In this document: positions 31,911 to 42,420 of the stretch, in pieces
Numbering within the stretch: the stretch's first letter is position 1
Layout: every line of letters starts with the position of its first letter
Assembly: GCF_003086295.3 (NCBI RefSeq)
Contig: NC_092046.1
Location: 109,533,363 to 109,597,362, forward strand
From: Arachis hypogaea
Taxonomy: Eukaryota; Streptophyta; Magnoliopsida; Fabales; Fabaceae
Reading direction: 5' to 3'
DNA length: 64,000 nt
The notes under the pieces: model-generated
Told to the model about the DNA's origin: nothing
The model's input: only the letters and a program-made list of their open reading frames with translations
Database searches by the model: none
Made by a program: the position numbers and the translations under genes

Positions 31911-32992
31911 ATCCTGGACTGTATTTTTGATCCTGTGATCTCGTTTTAGGGGCTAGCCATTCGTCCATGCCTGGACCTTTCACTTATGTATTTTCAACGG
32001 TAGAGTTTCTACACTCCATAGATTAAGGTGTGGAGATCTGCTGTTCCTCAAAGATTAATGCAAAGTACTACTGTTTTTCTATTCAATTCAACTTATTCCG
32101 CTTCTAAGATATTCATTCGCACTTCAACCTGAATGTGATGAACGTGACAATCATCATCATTCCCTATGAACGCGTGCCTGACAACCACTTCCGTTCTACC
32201 TTAAATTGAATGAGAATCTCTTGGATCTCTTAATGAGAATCTTCGTGGTATAAGCTAGATTGATGGCGGCATTCATGAGAGTCCGGAAAGTCTAAACCTT
32301 GTCTGTGGTATTTCGAGTAGGACTCTGGGATTGAATGACTGTGACGAACTTCAAACTTGCGAGTGCTGGGCGTAGTGACAGACGCAAAAGGAGGGTGAAT
32401 CCTATTCCAGTATGATCGAGAACCTCAGATGATTAGCCGTGCTGTGACAGAGCATTTGGACCATTTTCACATGAGGATGGGATGCAGCCATTGGCAAGGG
32501 TGATGCCTCCAGACGATTAGCCATGCAGTGACAGCGCATCGGACCATTTTCCAGAGAGGATTAAAAGTAGCCATTGACAACGGTGATGTCCTTACATAAA
32601 GCCAGCCATGGAAAGGAGTAAGACTGATTGGATGAAGACAACGAGAAAGCAGAGATTCAGAGGAACGAAAGCATCTCTATACGCTTATCTGAAATTCTCA
32701 CCAATGAATTACATAAGTGTTTCTATCCTTATTTTCTATCTATTTATTCTTTATGTTCGAAAACTCCATAACTATTTTATATCCGCCTGACTGAGATTTA
32801 CAAGGTGACCATAGCTTGCTTCATACCAACAATCTCCGCGGGATCGACCCTTACTCACGTAAGGTTTATTACTTGGACAACCCAGTGCACTTGCTGGTTA
32901 GTTGTAACGAAGTTGTGAATGAAACACGATTTAGTAAGACGTGCGTACAGAGTTTCTGGCGCCGTTGCCTGAGATCACAATTTTGTGCACCA
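31911..32992 (+). repeat. 5' LTR of F, second part
   Basis: It resumes with the second ATCCT (31911-31915) and ends ...GTGCACCA at 32992. It contains the hairpin CCTTAC-TCAC-GTAAGG at 32849-32864, CCAG-TGCACTTG-CTGG at 32882-32897, and a PBS-like TGGCGCCGTTGCC at 32957-32969 inside the LTR. Confidence 0.92.
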
Positions 32993-32998
32993 AGTTTT

Positions 32999-33017
32999 TG
33001 GCGCCGTTGCCGGGGAT
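32999..33017 (+). other. Primer-binding site of F
   Basis: TGGCGCCGTTGCCGGGGAT, complementary to the 3' end of plant tRNA-Asp, six bases after the LTR. Confidence 0.95.
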
Positions 33018-34846
33018 TGTTCGAGTTTGGACAACTGACGGCTCATCTTGTTGCTCAGATTAGGTAATTTTCTTTTTGTTTTCTTTTCAAAAATTTTTCA
33101 AAAACCTTTCAAAAAAAATTTCTCATCTGTTTTCAAAAAAATAAAATAAATGTTTTCAAAAATATATTTTTCTTCAGAATTTTTAAGAATGAATTCTAGA
33201 GTTTCATGAAGCATGTTGAAGCCTGGCTAGCTGTAAAGCCATGTCTAATTCTTTTGGATAGGGGCTTCCAAAGGGTATGTCAGTTGTGGCATGTCTGAGT
33301 TACATACTAAAGCTTGGCTGGCTATTAAGCCATGCCTAACCCTCAGATTGGAGCTTTAGAATAAGAGTGCAAGATTCTTGGAATTCATATTAAAAATTTT
33401 GGAATCCTTATTTTTCTTTTTCAAATAATTTTCGAAAAATCCAAAAAAAAAAATTAGAAAAAATCATAAAAAATCAAAAATATTTTGTGTTTCTTGTTTG
33501 AGTCTTGAATCAAATTGTAAGTTTGGTGTCAATTGCATATTCATCTTGCATTTTTCGAAAATTCATGCATTCATAATGTTCTTCATGATCTTCAAGTTGT
33601 TCTTGGTAAGTCTTCTTGTTTGATCTTGATGTTTTCTTGTTTTGCATCTTTTCTTGTTTTACATGTGCATTTTTGCATCCATAGAGTCTAAACATGAAAG
33701 ATTCCTATGTTTGGTGTCTTGCATGTTTTCTTTGCATATAAAATTTTCAAAAAAATAAGTTCTTGATGTTCATCTTGACATTCAAAGTGTTCTTGGTGTT
33801 CATCGTAACATTCATAGTGTTCTTGCATTCATCACATACTTTGATCCAAAAATTTTCATGCATTGCATCATTTTCATGTTTTTCTCTCTCATCATAAAAA
33901 TTTTAAAAAAAAAAAATATCTTCTCCTTTTTCTTCTCATAAATTTGAAAATTTGAGTTGACTTTTTCAAAACTTTTTAAAATCTAGTTGTTTCTCATGAG
34001 TCAAATCAAATTTTCAATTTAAAAATCTTATCCTTTTCAAAATCTTTTTCAAAAATCAAATCTTTCTCATTTTTCTTAGTTATTTTCGAAAATTTTAAAA
34101 ATATTTTTCAAAAATCTTTTTCTTATCTTTATCAAATAATTTTTGAAAATAACATTATCAATTAATGTTTTGATTCAAAATTTTCAAGTTTGTTACTTAC
34201 TTGTTAAGAAAGATTCAAACTTTAAATTTTAGAATCATATTTTGTGATTTCTTGTGAATCAAGTCATTAATTGTGATTTTAAAAATCAAATCTTTTTCAA
34301 AACTAATTTCAATCATATCTTTTCAAAAATATCTTTCTATCTTATCTTTTTCAAAATCATATCTTTTTCAAAAATTTGATTTTAAAATATCTTTTCTAAC
34401 TTCTTATCTTCTTATCTTTTCAAAATTGATTTTCAAATTTGTTTCAACTAACTAACTAACTTTTTGTTTGTTTCTTATCTTTTTCAAAACTACCTAACTA
34501 ACTCTCTCTCTCTAATTTTCGAAAATATCTTCCCTCTTTTTCAAAATTTCTTTTTAATTAACTAATTATTTTAATTTTTAATTTCCGAAAAATTACTAAC
34601 CTTTTTCAAAAACTATTTTCGAAAATCACTAACTCTTTTTCAAAAATTATTTTCAAAAATTCTCTCTCTCTTATCTCCTTCTATTTATTTATTCATCTAC
34701 TAACACTTCATCTCACCCAAATTCGAACCCCCTCTTCCATCTGTGTTCGAATTTTTTCTTCTTCTTATCTTCTACTCACACAGGGACCTCTATACTGTGG
34801 TAAAAAGGATCCCTATTATTATTATTTTTCTGTCCCTCTTTTTCAT
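33018..34846 (+). other. Untranslated leader of F
   Basis: This 1.8-kb AT-rich region is full of TTTTTCAAAA-like runs. Near its start (33213-33360) a GGCT...AAGCC element is repeated (GAAGCCTGGCTAGCTGTAAA and GCTTGGCTGGCTATTAAGCC), which could fold close to the PBS. AAGTTTGGTGT-type motifs occur near 33519 and 33702. No gene is seen. Confidence 0.7.
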
Positions 34847-35753
34847 ATGAGCAGGAGCAAGGACAAGAACATTCTTGTTGAAGCAGACCCAGAACCTGAA
34901 AGGACTCTGAAGAGGAAACTAAGAGAAGCTAAATTACAACAATCCAGAGATAACCTTTCAGAAATTTTCGAACAAGAAGAGGAGATGGCAGCCAAAAATA
35001 ATAATAATGCAAGGAGGATGCTTGGTGACTTTACTGCACCTAATTCCAATTTACATGGAAGAAGCATCTCCATTCCTGCCATTGGAGCAAACAATTTTGA
35101 GCTGAAACCTCAATTAGTTTCTCTAATGCAGCAAAATTGCAAGTTTCATGGACTTCCAGCTGAAGATCCTTTTCAGTTCTTAACTGAATTCTTGCAGATC
35201 TATGATACTGTTAAGACTAATGGAGTAGATCCTGAAGTCTACAGGCTCATACTTTTCCCTTTTGCTGTGAGAGACAGAGCTAGAATATGGTTGGACTCTC
35301 AACCTAAGGATAGCCTGAACTCTTGGGATAAGCTGGTCAAGGCTTTCTTAGCCAAGTTCTTTCCTCCTCAAAAGCTGACTAAGCTTAGAGTGGATGTTCA
35401 GACCTTCAGACAGAAAGAAGGTGAATCCCTCTATGAAGCTTGGGAGAGATACAAAGAACTGACCAAAATGTGTCCTTTTGACATGCTTTCAGAATGGACC
35501 ATCCTGGACATATTCTATGATGGTCTGTCTGAATTAGCTAAAATGTCATTGGATACCTCTGCAGGTGGATCCATTCACCTAAAGAAAATGCCTGCAGAAG
35601 CTCAAGAACTCATTGACATGGTTGCTAATAACCAGTTCATGTACACTTCTGAAAGGAATCCTGTGAATAATGGGACGCCTATGAAGAAGGGAGTTCTTGA
35701 AATTGATACTCTGAATGCCATACTGGCTCAGAATAAAAAATTGACTCAGCAAG
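34847..35753 (+). pseudogene. gag-pro: gag-protease of F, N-terminal part (interrupted by H)
   Basis: ATG 34847 starts MSRSKDKN. The charged N-terminus (residues 1-80) is followed by the Gag core (about 84-240) with FELKPQ, LFPFAVRDRARIW, FFPPQKLTKLR and CPFDMLSEW. There is no stop before H enters after KLTQQ. The inserted length (1338 bp with one duplication) is a multiple of three, and the downstream piece is in the same frame. The uninterrupted gene would be a structural polyprotein forming the virus-like particle, with its protease. Confidence 0.9.
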
Positions 35754-37086
35754 TGATGCCAGGGCATCCTGGCCAGTTTCACTGACCTTTTCTTTACTGT
35801 TTTTAGGCTAGTTTTATGCATTCCCTTAGGAAATAAGCTAGTTTTGGGTAGATATTAACTTACACCTTGATTCAAGCATACATTGTGCATTTTACATTAT
35901 TTCATGAGGATTTTGCATGAGTTTAGTGACAAATTATATGCTGCATTGCCCATGACTTGGACTAGAACGTTGATGCGCTCTATTGCTTGATTTCAGGACC
36001 AAAGGAAGCAAGGAATGAGAGGTAACTTGCAAAGTTAATGAGAAAAGTGACTGCCAATAACGCTCTCGAAGCCATCATTGACCACGTTAAGAGTCACATT
36101 AACTAAGTTAACGAGAACTCTAACGTGGAGAGGGTAAGTTGAGCCAACGTTAGTGACACTTAACATTGTCACTAACGTTGGCAAATGCTCATAAGTGGCC
36201 ACGTTAGAGTCCACGTTAACTTAGTTAACGTGGCCTCTAACGTTAGAAGGGGGGAGAAACGCCAATGTTAGTGACATTCAACATTGTCACTAACGTTGGC
36301 CTAAGGAGAAACATACCACGTTAACTTGGTTAACGTGGGAGCTAACGTAAGAAGCAAGAGTGGTCGACAACGTTAGTGACACCCAACATTGTCACTAACG
36401 TTGGAAGAAACCACACAACCCCCCAAGGAGCCACGTACGTTAACTTAGTTAACGTGGAAGCTAACGTTGATGAGTGAAAGAAACGCCAACGTTAGTGACA
36501 TTCAACATTGTCACTAACGTTGGGGATGGCTAAGCATGGCCACGTTAGAAGCCACGTTAACCTAGTTAACGTGGACTCTAACGTGAGACATAGGGGCACC
36601 TTGGAACGTTAGTGACAATGTTGAGTGTCACTAACGTTCTCGAAGGATGGCAAGCCCACGTTAAAGAGCCACGTTAACTGAGTTAACGTGAGCTCTAACG
36701 TGGGAACAAAGGGGGCTTTTCAAAGTTATTGGGAATGTTAAGTCTCAATAACGTGTGCGAAGGACTTAGAGGCAACGTTAGTGGCAACGTTTGTGCCACT
36801 AACATTAGTGCCATTTACAATTCTGCAATTTACTTTCAGTCATTTACTTTCAATCCTTTAATTCTAGCATTTACTTTTCTGTTATTTACATTCCCGCCAT
36901 TTTATTTTCTGCAACTCTCAACCCAAATTCTGGATTCGCTCAACTAGAATATTCTTCTAATTAAAGTTGCTTGATCAATCAATCCCTGTGGGATTCGACC
37001 TCACTCTATTGTGAGTTTTTACTTGACGACAAATTCGGTACACTTGCCGAAGGAAATTTGTTGAAAGACAGTTTCCACCCGCATCA
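35754..37086 (+). mobile_element. Element H: solo LTR of the G family with an internal deletion
   Basis: It runs from TGATGCCAGG to CCGCATCA and is flanked by GCAAG at 35749-35753 and 37087-37091. It matches the minus-strand reading of the G LTR but is 1333 bp instead of about 2291. Roughly 960 bp are missing between the palindrome array (which ends near 36810) and the U5 part (CATTTACAATTCTGCAA), including the TATA region. The array 36057-36810 shows the same alternating dyads as G. The U5 block is at 36983-37055. Confidence 0.9.
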
Positions 37087-38425
37087 GCAAGTCAATATGA
37101 TTTCTCAGAGTCTGAATGGAATGCAAGCTGCATCCAACAGTACTCAAGAGGCATCTTCTGGAGAAGAAGCTTATGATCCTGAAAATCCTGCAATAGCAGA
37201 GGTGAATTACATGGGTGAATCTTATGGAAACACATATAACCCCTCATGGAGAAATCACCCAAATCTCTCATGGAAGGATCAACAAAAGCCTCAACAAGGC
37301 TTTAATAATGGTGGAAGAAATGGGTTTAACAATAGTAAACCTTTTCCATCATCCACTCAGCAACAGACAGAGAACTTTGAACAAAATACCTCTAATTTAG
37401 CAAACTTAGTCTCTGATCTATCTAAGGCCACGGTAAGTTTCATAAATGAAACAAGGTCATACATTAGAAATTTGGAGGCACAAGTGGGCCAGCTGAGTAA
37501 AAGGATCACTGAAATCCCTCCTAGTACTCTCCCAAGCAATACAGAAGAAAATCCAAAAGGAGAGTGCAAGGCCATTGACATAGTCAACACGGCTGAACCT
37601 GGAGAGGAAGGGGAGGACGTAAATCCCAGTGAGGAAGACCTCCTGGGACGTCCAGTGATCAATAAGGAGTTTCCTTTTGAGGAACCAAAGGAATCTGAGA
37701 CTCATCTAGAGACCATAGAGATTCCATTGAACCTCCTTATACCCTTCATGAGCTCTGACGAGTATTCATCTTCTGAAGAGAATGAGGATGTTACTGAAGA
37801 GCAAGTTACCAAGTACCTTGGTGCAATCATGAAGCTGAATGCCAAATTATTTGGTATTGAGACTTGGGAAAATGAACTTCTCTTGTTCACCAATGAACGA
37901 AGTGATCTGGATCAACTGACATTACCTCAGAAGAAACAGGATCCTGAAAAGTTCGTAATACCTTGTACCATAGGCAACATGATCTTTGAAAAGGCTCTGT
38001 GTGACCTTGGTTCAGGGATAAACCTCATGCCCCTCTCTGTAATAGAGAAACTGGGAATCTTTGGGGTGCAAGCTACTAAAATCTCATTAGAGATGGCAGA
38101 CAATTCAAGAAAACAGGCTTATGGACAAGTAGAGGACGTGTTAGTAAAGGTTGAAGGCCTTTACATCCCTGCTGATTTCATAATCCTTGATACTGGGAAG
38201 GATGAGGATGAATCCATCATCCTTGGAAGACCTTTCCTAGCCACAGCAAGAGCTATGATTGATGTTGACAGAGGTGAATTAGTCCTTCAATTGAATGAGG
38301 ACTCCCTGGTGTTTACAACTCAAGGTTACCCTTCTGTAAACATGGAAAAGAGGCACAGCAAGCTTCTCTCAAAACAGAGTCAACCAGAGCCCCCACAGTC
38401 AAACTCTAAGTTTGGTGTTGGGTGA
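36971..38425 (+). other. Chimeric ORF: H LTR end fused in frame to F gag-pro
   Basis: An ATG in the U5 part of H opens a 484-codon frame. About 39 LTR-derived codons (MINQSLWDSTSLYCEFLLDD...) run straight through the GCAAG duplication into F's Gag C-terminus and protease. It ends at a TGA created at the junction with I. It is an accidental fusion by structure; whether it is expressed cannot be judged. Confidence 0.75.
37087..38422 (+). pseudogene. gag-pro: gag-protease of F, middle part (coiled coil and protease)
   Basis: It continues in frame from the N-terminal piece: VNMISQSLNGMQ, the Asn/Gly-rich linker (NNGGRNGFNNSKPFPSS), the coiled coil SYIRNLEAQVGQLSKRI, and an acidic stretch. Retropepsin follows with DLGS at 38003-38014, a flap-side AYGQVEDVLVKVEG and ILGRPFL near 38218-38240. 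The first NSKFGV repeat is at its end, where I inserts. No stop is seen. Confidence 0.9.
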
Positions 38426-40792
38426 TGCGCATAAACTTGTTATGCCACGATTTAGGAAATTGCACGATCGGCAAAATTCCTTCCGGCAAGTGCACCGGTT
38501 ATCGTCAAGTAAAAAACTCACAATAGAGTGAGGTCGAATCCCACAAGGATTGGTTGAGTGAGCAATTCGAATTAGAAGTGTGTTCTAGTTGAGCGGAATC
38601 AAGATTTAGATGAGAATTGCGGAATGTAAAAATGGCGGGAAATGTAAATGACAAGAAATTGAAATGGCGGAATCTTAAATTGCATGAATTAAAGAGCAGA
38701 AGCTAAATTGCTGAAATTAAAAGGGAATGGGGTGATTGCATGAATTAAGTTGCAGAATGTAAAGAGAAAGTGGAAATCAGAAATGGGGAATTCATTGGGT
38801 TATAGGAGATATTGAGATCTCCGAATCAAAACATGTTTATCTCTTCCTCAACCAATGCGTTCATTGAATTTTGCTTGGCAATCTTATATGATTGGATCCC
38901 AATCCCTTGGCTCACCAATTCTCTCTAAAAACAAACAAATTCCCAATCCCTTGGTTTAAATGTTCATAAGAAGAGATGATGCTCGATCACTGATTATACC
39001 ACACAGTTTCATGAACCACAATTTGGTAGGATTACATGTCACAATATCCATCCAAACCCCAATCCAATTCACTGTGAGAAAGCTTCTCTAGCATGAATCC
39101 TCCATTCCTTTCCCAAGGTTCCGAAGGATTCCAATTATGGGTAGTTTCTTTCCCAACACAACTACCCAATGGAATTAGATCGAGAAGCTTTCTAACAAAA
39201 TTCAAGAGAAAAGATTGAAGAAGAAGATAAAACTATTATTGATTCATTGAATTACAATAGAGCTCCCTAACCCAATGAAAGGGGTTTAGTGAGTCATAGC
39301 TCTGAATTCAATTACAAAACTAAAAGAAAATGATCCAAAATTCTCTCCGTAAAACTCCCCCCTCAGGGGCTGGATTCCCCCTCAATCCCCCGTGTGTCTC
39401 AAATGCAGAAACTAAGGCCTTTAAATAGGCTCCCTAAATTACAAAATGAAAATGAAATTCAAAGCAAATTACAATCAAATGAAAATAAACTATTCTAGAT
39501 GATTCTTGTGGCCTTGATTTGGTGTTGTTGATGGGCCTTGCTTGCTTGAAGGGTAGAGTGACATAATTGATCCAAAAAGGATAATGATCCATTAAACTAC
39601 ACTCAAACGTTGCACCCCCCATTCTTGAGTCGTCACTTTGTTCTCTTGTCAACCTTGCCAATTTGATGCCAAATATAGACTATTATATCTCGTTGGAAAG
39701 CTATGGATGTCAGCTTTCTAACGCAACTGGAAGCACCTCAATTGGATCTCTACAACTCGAGTTATACTCCATGGAAGGTGAAGAGGTCAGCTGGCCTGAT
39801 TGCATGTTGGTACTATGCTCTTCTATGCACATTACGGGGCTGTTTTCTCCCTCAATTTTTAGTATCCACCATGCATGCCATATATGCTTGGAAAGCTCTA
39901 GATGTCTTCTTTCCAATGCATTTTGAATCACCTCATTTGGAGTTTTGTAGCTCAAGTTATTTATGTTTGAAGAAGGCATGGTCAAGCTGTTCCATATAAC
40001 ACGTTTAAGCTCCAGTTTAAGCTTAAACTGGAGCTTAAACGCTGGCACTCCCTGGAGGCACAAGCTCGAGCACGTTTAAGCTTCAGTTTAAGGTTAAACT
40101 GAAGCTTAAACGTGGAAATGGAAGAAGGCAACCCTGGAGTGTGGAATTGTCGAACACGTTTAAGCTTCAGTTTAAGGTTAAACTGAAGCTTAAACGTGGA
40201 AATGGAAAAGGTAGCCCTGGAGGTCGAACACGTTTAAGCTCCAGTTTAAGGTTAAACTGGAGCTTAAACGTGGAAATGGCTCCCTGGTGCTTTTCTTACT
40301 TCTGGCGTTTAACCTCCAGTTTAAGGTTAAACTGGAGGTTAAACGTGGAAATGCTCCCCTGGTGAGATTCTCACTTCTGGCGTTTAACCTCCAGTTTAAG
40401 GTTAAACTGGAGGTTAAACTTCAATTCCAGCATTATATGGCTTGGTAGTTTAAGTTCCAGTTTAAGCTTAAACTGGAACTTAAACTCCACATGTGATATT
40501 CAAGCTTCCTTTATTGATTTTGTTGCTTCCTTGCCTAGCCTCTTCTTCCCTGAAATCATCCAAACAATTGCATCAAAGTCTTGCAAAATTTCATGAGAAA
40601 TCTTCCATTCATAGCATTCAAGTAATATAACTAAAAACTCATGGAATTTGCATCAAAATCTTCATGTTGAATGATTTAAGACAAGCATGACTATTTGGCC
40701 CAAATGATTACTTAAGGCTCAAGAAAATGCATAAAACAACTAAAAATAAAAGAAAAAGGCTAGTGAAACTAGCCTAAGATGCCTTGGCATCA
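38423..40792 (-). repeat. 3' LTR of I
   Basis: Plus-strand ends are TGATGCGCAT and TTGGCATCA. The U5 block is at about 38483-38553, a TATA-like CTATTTAAA in minus sense at 39420-39428, and palindromes at 39997-40490. Confidence 0.93.
39997..40490. repeat. TTTAAGCTTCAG-type palindrome array in the I 3' LTR
   Basis: Seven long dyads have arms such as GTTTAAGCTTCAGTTTAA and its complement around a short centre (GG or GC). Arms change between units (CTCCAG, CTTCAG, CCTCCAG, TTCCAG) with both sides changing together. The array recurs at 45379-45872. Confidence 0.9.
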
Positions 40793-40829
40793 CAACACCA
40801 AACTTAATCCTTGCTTGTCCCCAAGCAAG
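40793..40829 (-). other. 3' hairpin and polypurine-tract equivalent (I)
   Basis: Minus-strand CTTGCTTG-GGGA-CAAGCAAG (40810-40829) is followed by TTAAGTTTGGTGTTG abutting the LTR. Confidence 0.75.
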
Positions 40830-42374
40830 TTCTGAATTATTGAGAAGAAAGAATGAAACAGAAAGTAAATTCATTAGCCATATCAGTAAGTAATTGACAT
40901 TGATTAATGGGGTGTTCATGCAGAAAGTTGTTGCAGCATCACTTTATTGTTTCTTAGGTAAGAATGTCACTTTTTATGTTTCCACTAAAACACTGCTTAT
41001 GGCCTCTTGTTATTCACATATCCTTGGCAAGTTTCTTTTCTTTGTTTTTCTTTTTCTTTGAGCTTATTTGCTCCTTGTTGCTCAGTGTCATGTGTTGCTC
41101 AAGCCTTTGGCATTTTCTTTTTCTTATTAGTGCACTACACATATCCACTACAGGCATTTTAGTTCACATTTCTTCTTGAGACATTGGTGCCCAGCACCTC
41201 TTTGTGTGACTAAATGTTTTGTATTTAGGTTGCTCTTGATAATGGACTTTTGGTTGATAATCCCGGGTTAGTTAACCCAAGTTACCAAGTGTTGAAACAC
41301 TCCTCAGAACCTATTCATCCAAGCATATCCTTAATACATAAACACCACAGGCATTTGTCTCAGAAGTTCAAACCATTGGTGCCTAGCTTATTTTCTCAAT
41401 TTTTTTTGCTTTTTGGTTGCCCTTTTTCAGTGGCTTTTTCTTCTTCTTTTTCTTTCTTTTTCATGGCCAAAGACATTTATTCATCAAGATCCATAGACAG
41501 CATCCTAATTTCCACTAAAAGTGACAATTCTAACTTTATTTCTTAGTGAGCTGACTATTCAATCAAACATGCATACCAACACTTAATCTTATTTGATTTC
41601 TTACCAAATGGAATTGAGTTACTTTTGTTCAAACATTTCTTTTATTTTATGGAAACAGAACAAGCATGGCAAGCATTTGTTTAAGAAGATGAAGTTATCC
41701 AGACACTTAGACTATCACTTATTTGAAAATTAAACAAACAGACAAACAAAAACTGCAATGACTCAAACTTAAAGCAGGGGTGCATGCAAACTTCAAATAT
41801 CAGCAATTCAAAGTACAAGTAATTAAGTGACAATACAACCTTTTAGCATCTTCTTTGTTGTTCATCATCCTTCCTAGCCTTGGTGTTCTCTTTGATGATG
41901 ATGTATATTCCTTCCATGAGATTGATTGTCTTCCTGCAAAGCTATTAGAAGTTGCTTGTTCCCCAAGCACTTTGAGAATTGGTTAGCATGCATGGATGTT
42001 TGTAGGCCTCTGAACTTAGATTGGTGTGTGAACACGAAACTTAGTTCCTTGCCATATGCAGCAATTGGGATCATATGCAGAAAACCTCATGTGCTTTTAT
42101 TAAGAAAATAACTATGAACTAGAAAAAGAAACTATGAACTAGAAATTAAACTATTGTTTAAGTAGTTTCCCTGATTGGTTGGAGCTAGTGACTAGGCATG
42201 CTGAGGTAGAAATGTGCTTTTAATGAAGTTTTTTGGTGGAACACCAAACTTAGAATCTCACATTCACCCTTGAATTGTTTTGGTGTGCAACACCAAACTT
42301 AGCTCCTTGCAATACAGATAAATCTACTTAACTCTTTTATTGAAATAACTAGAAAAGAAAAACTACCTTTGGTT
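40830..42374 (-). other. 3' noncoding region of I
   Basis: No supported ORF. It holds the paired TGCCTGTGGTGT-type motifs (41144-41156 and 41341-41354), a GGTGC-CCA-GCACC dyad near 41188, and GGGTTAGTTAACCC near 41266, all shared with G. Two AAGTTTGGTGTT motifs in minus sense lie near 42243 and 42292. Confidence 0.6.
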
Positions 42375-42420
42375 GGGTTGCCTCCCAACAAGCGCTTCTT
42401 TAACGTCATTAGCTTGACAT
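42375..42420 (-). other. Conserved hairpin block (I)
   Basis: Minus-strand GTCA-AGCTAA-TGAC, AAGCGCTT and GTTGGGAGGCAACCC occur in the order seen in C, F and G, overlapping the end of ORF1. Its survival in so reduced an element argues for a role in cis. Confidence 0.7.

Noticed and set aside
39434..40365. Small frames in the I LTR (75 to 117 codons), repeated at 44816-45747
   Set aside because: They are LTR sequence repeated in both LTRs, partly made of palindrome units, with no protein-like features.
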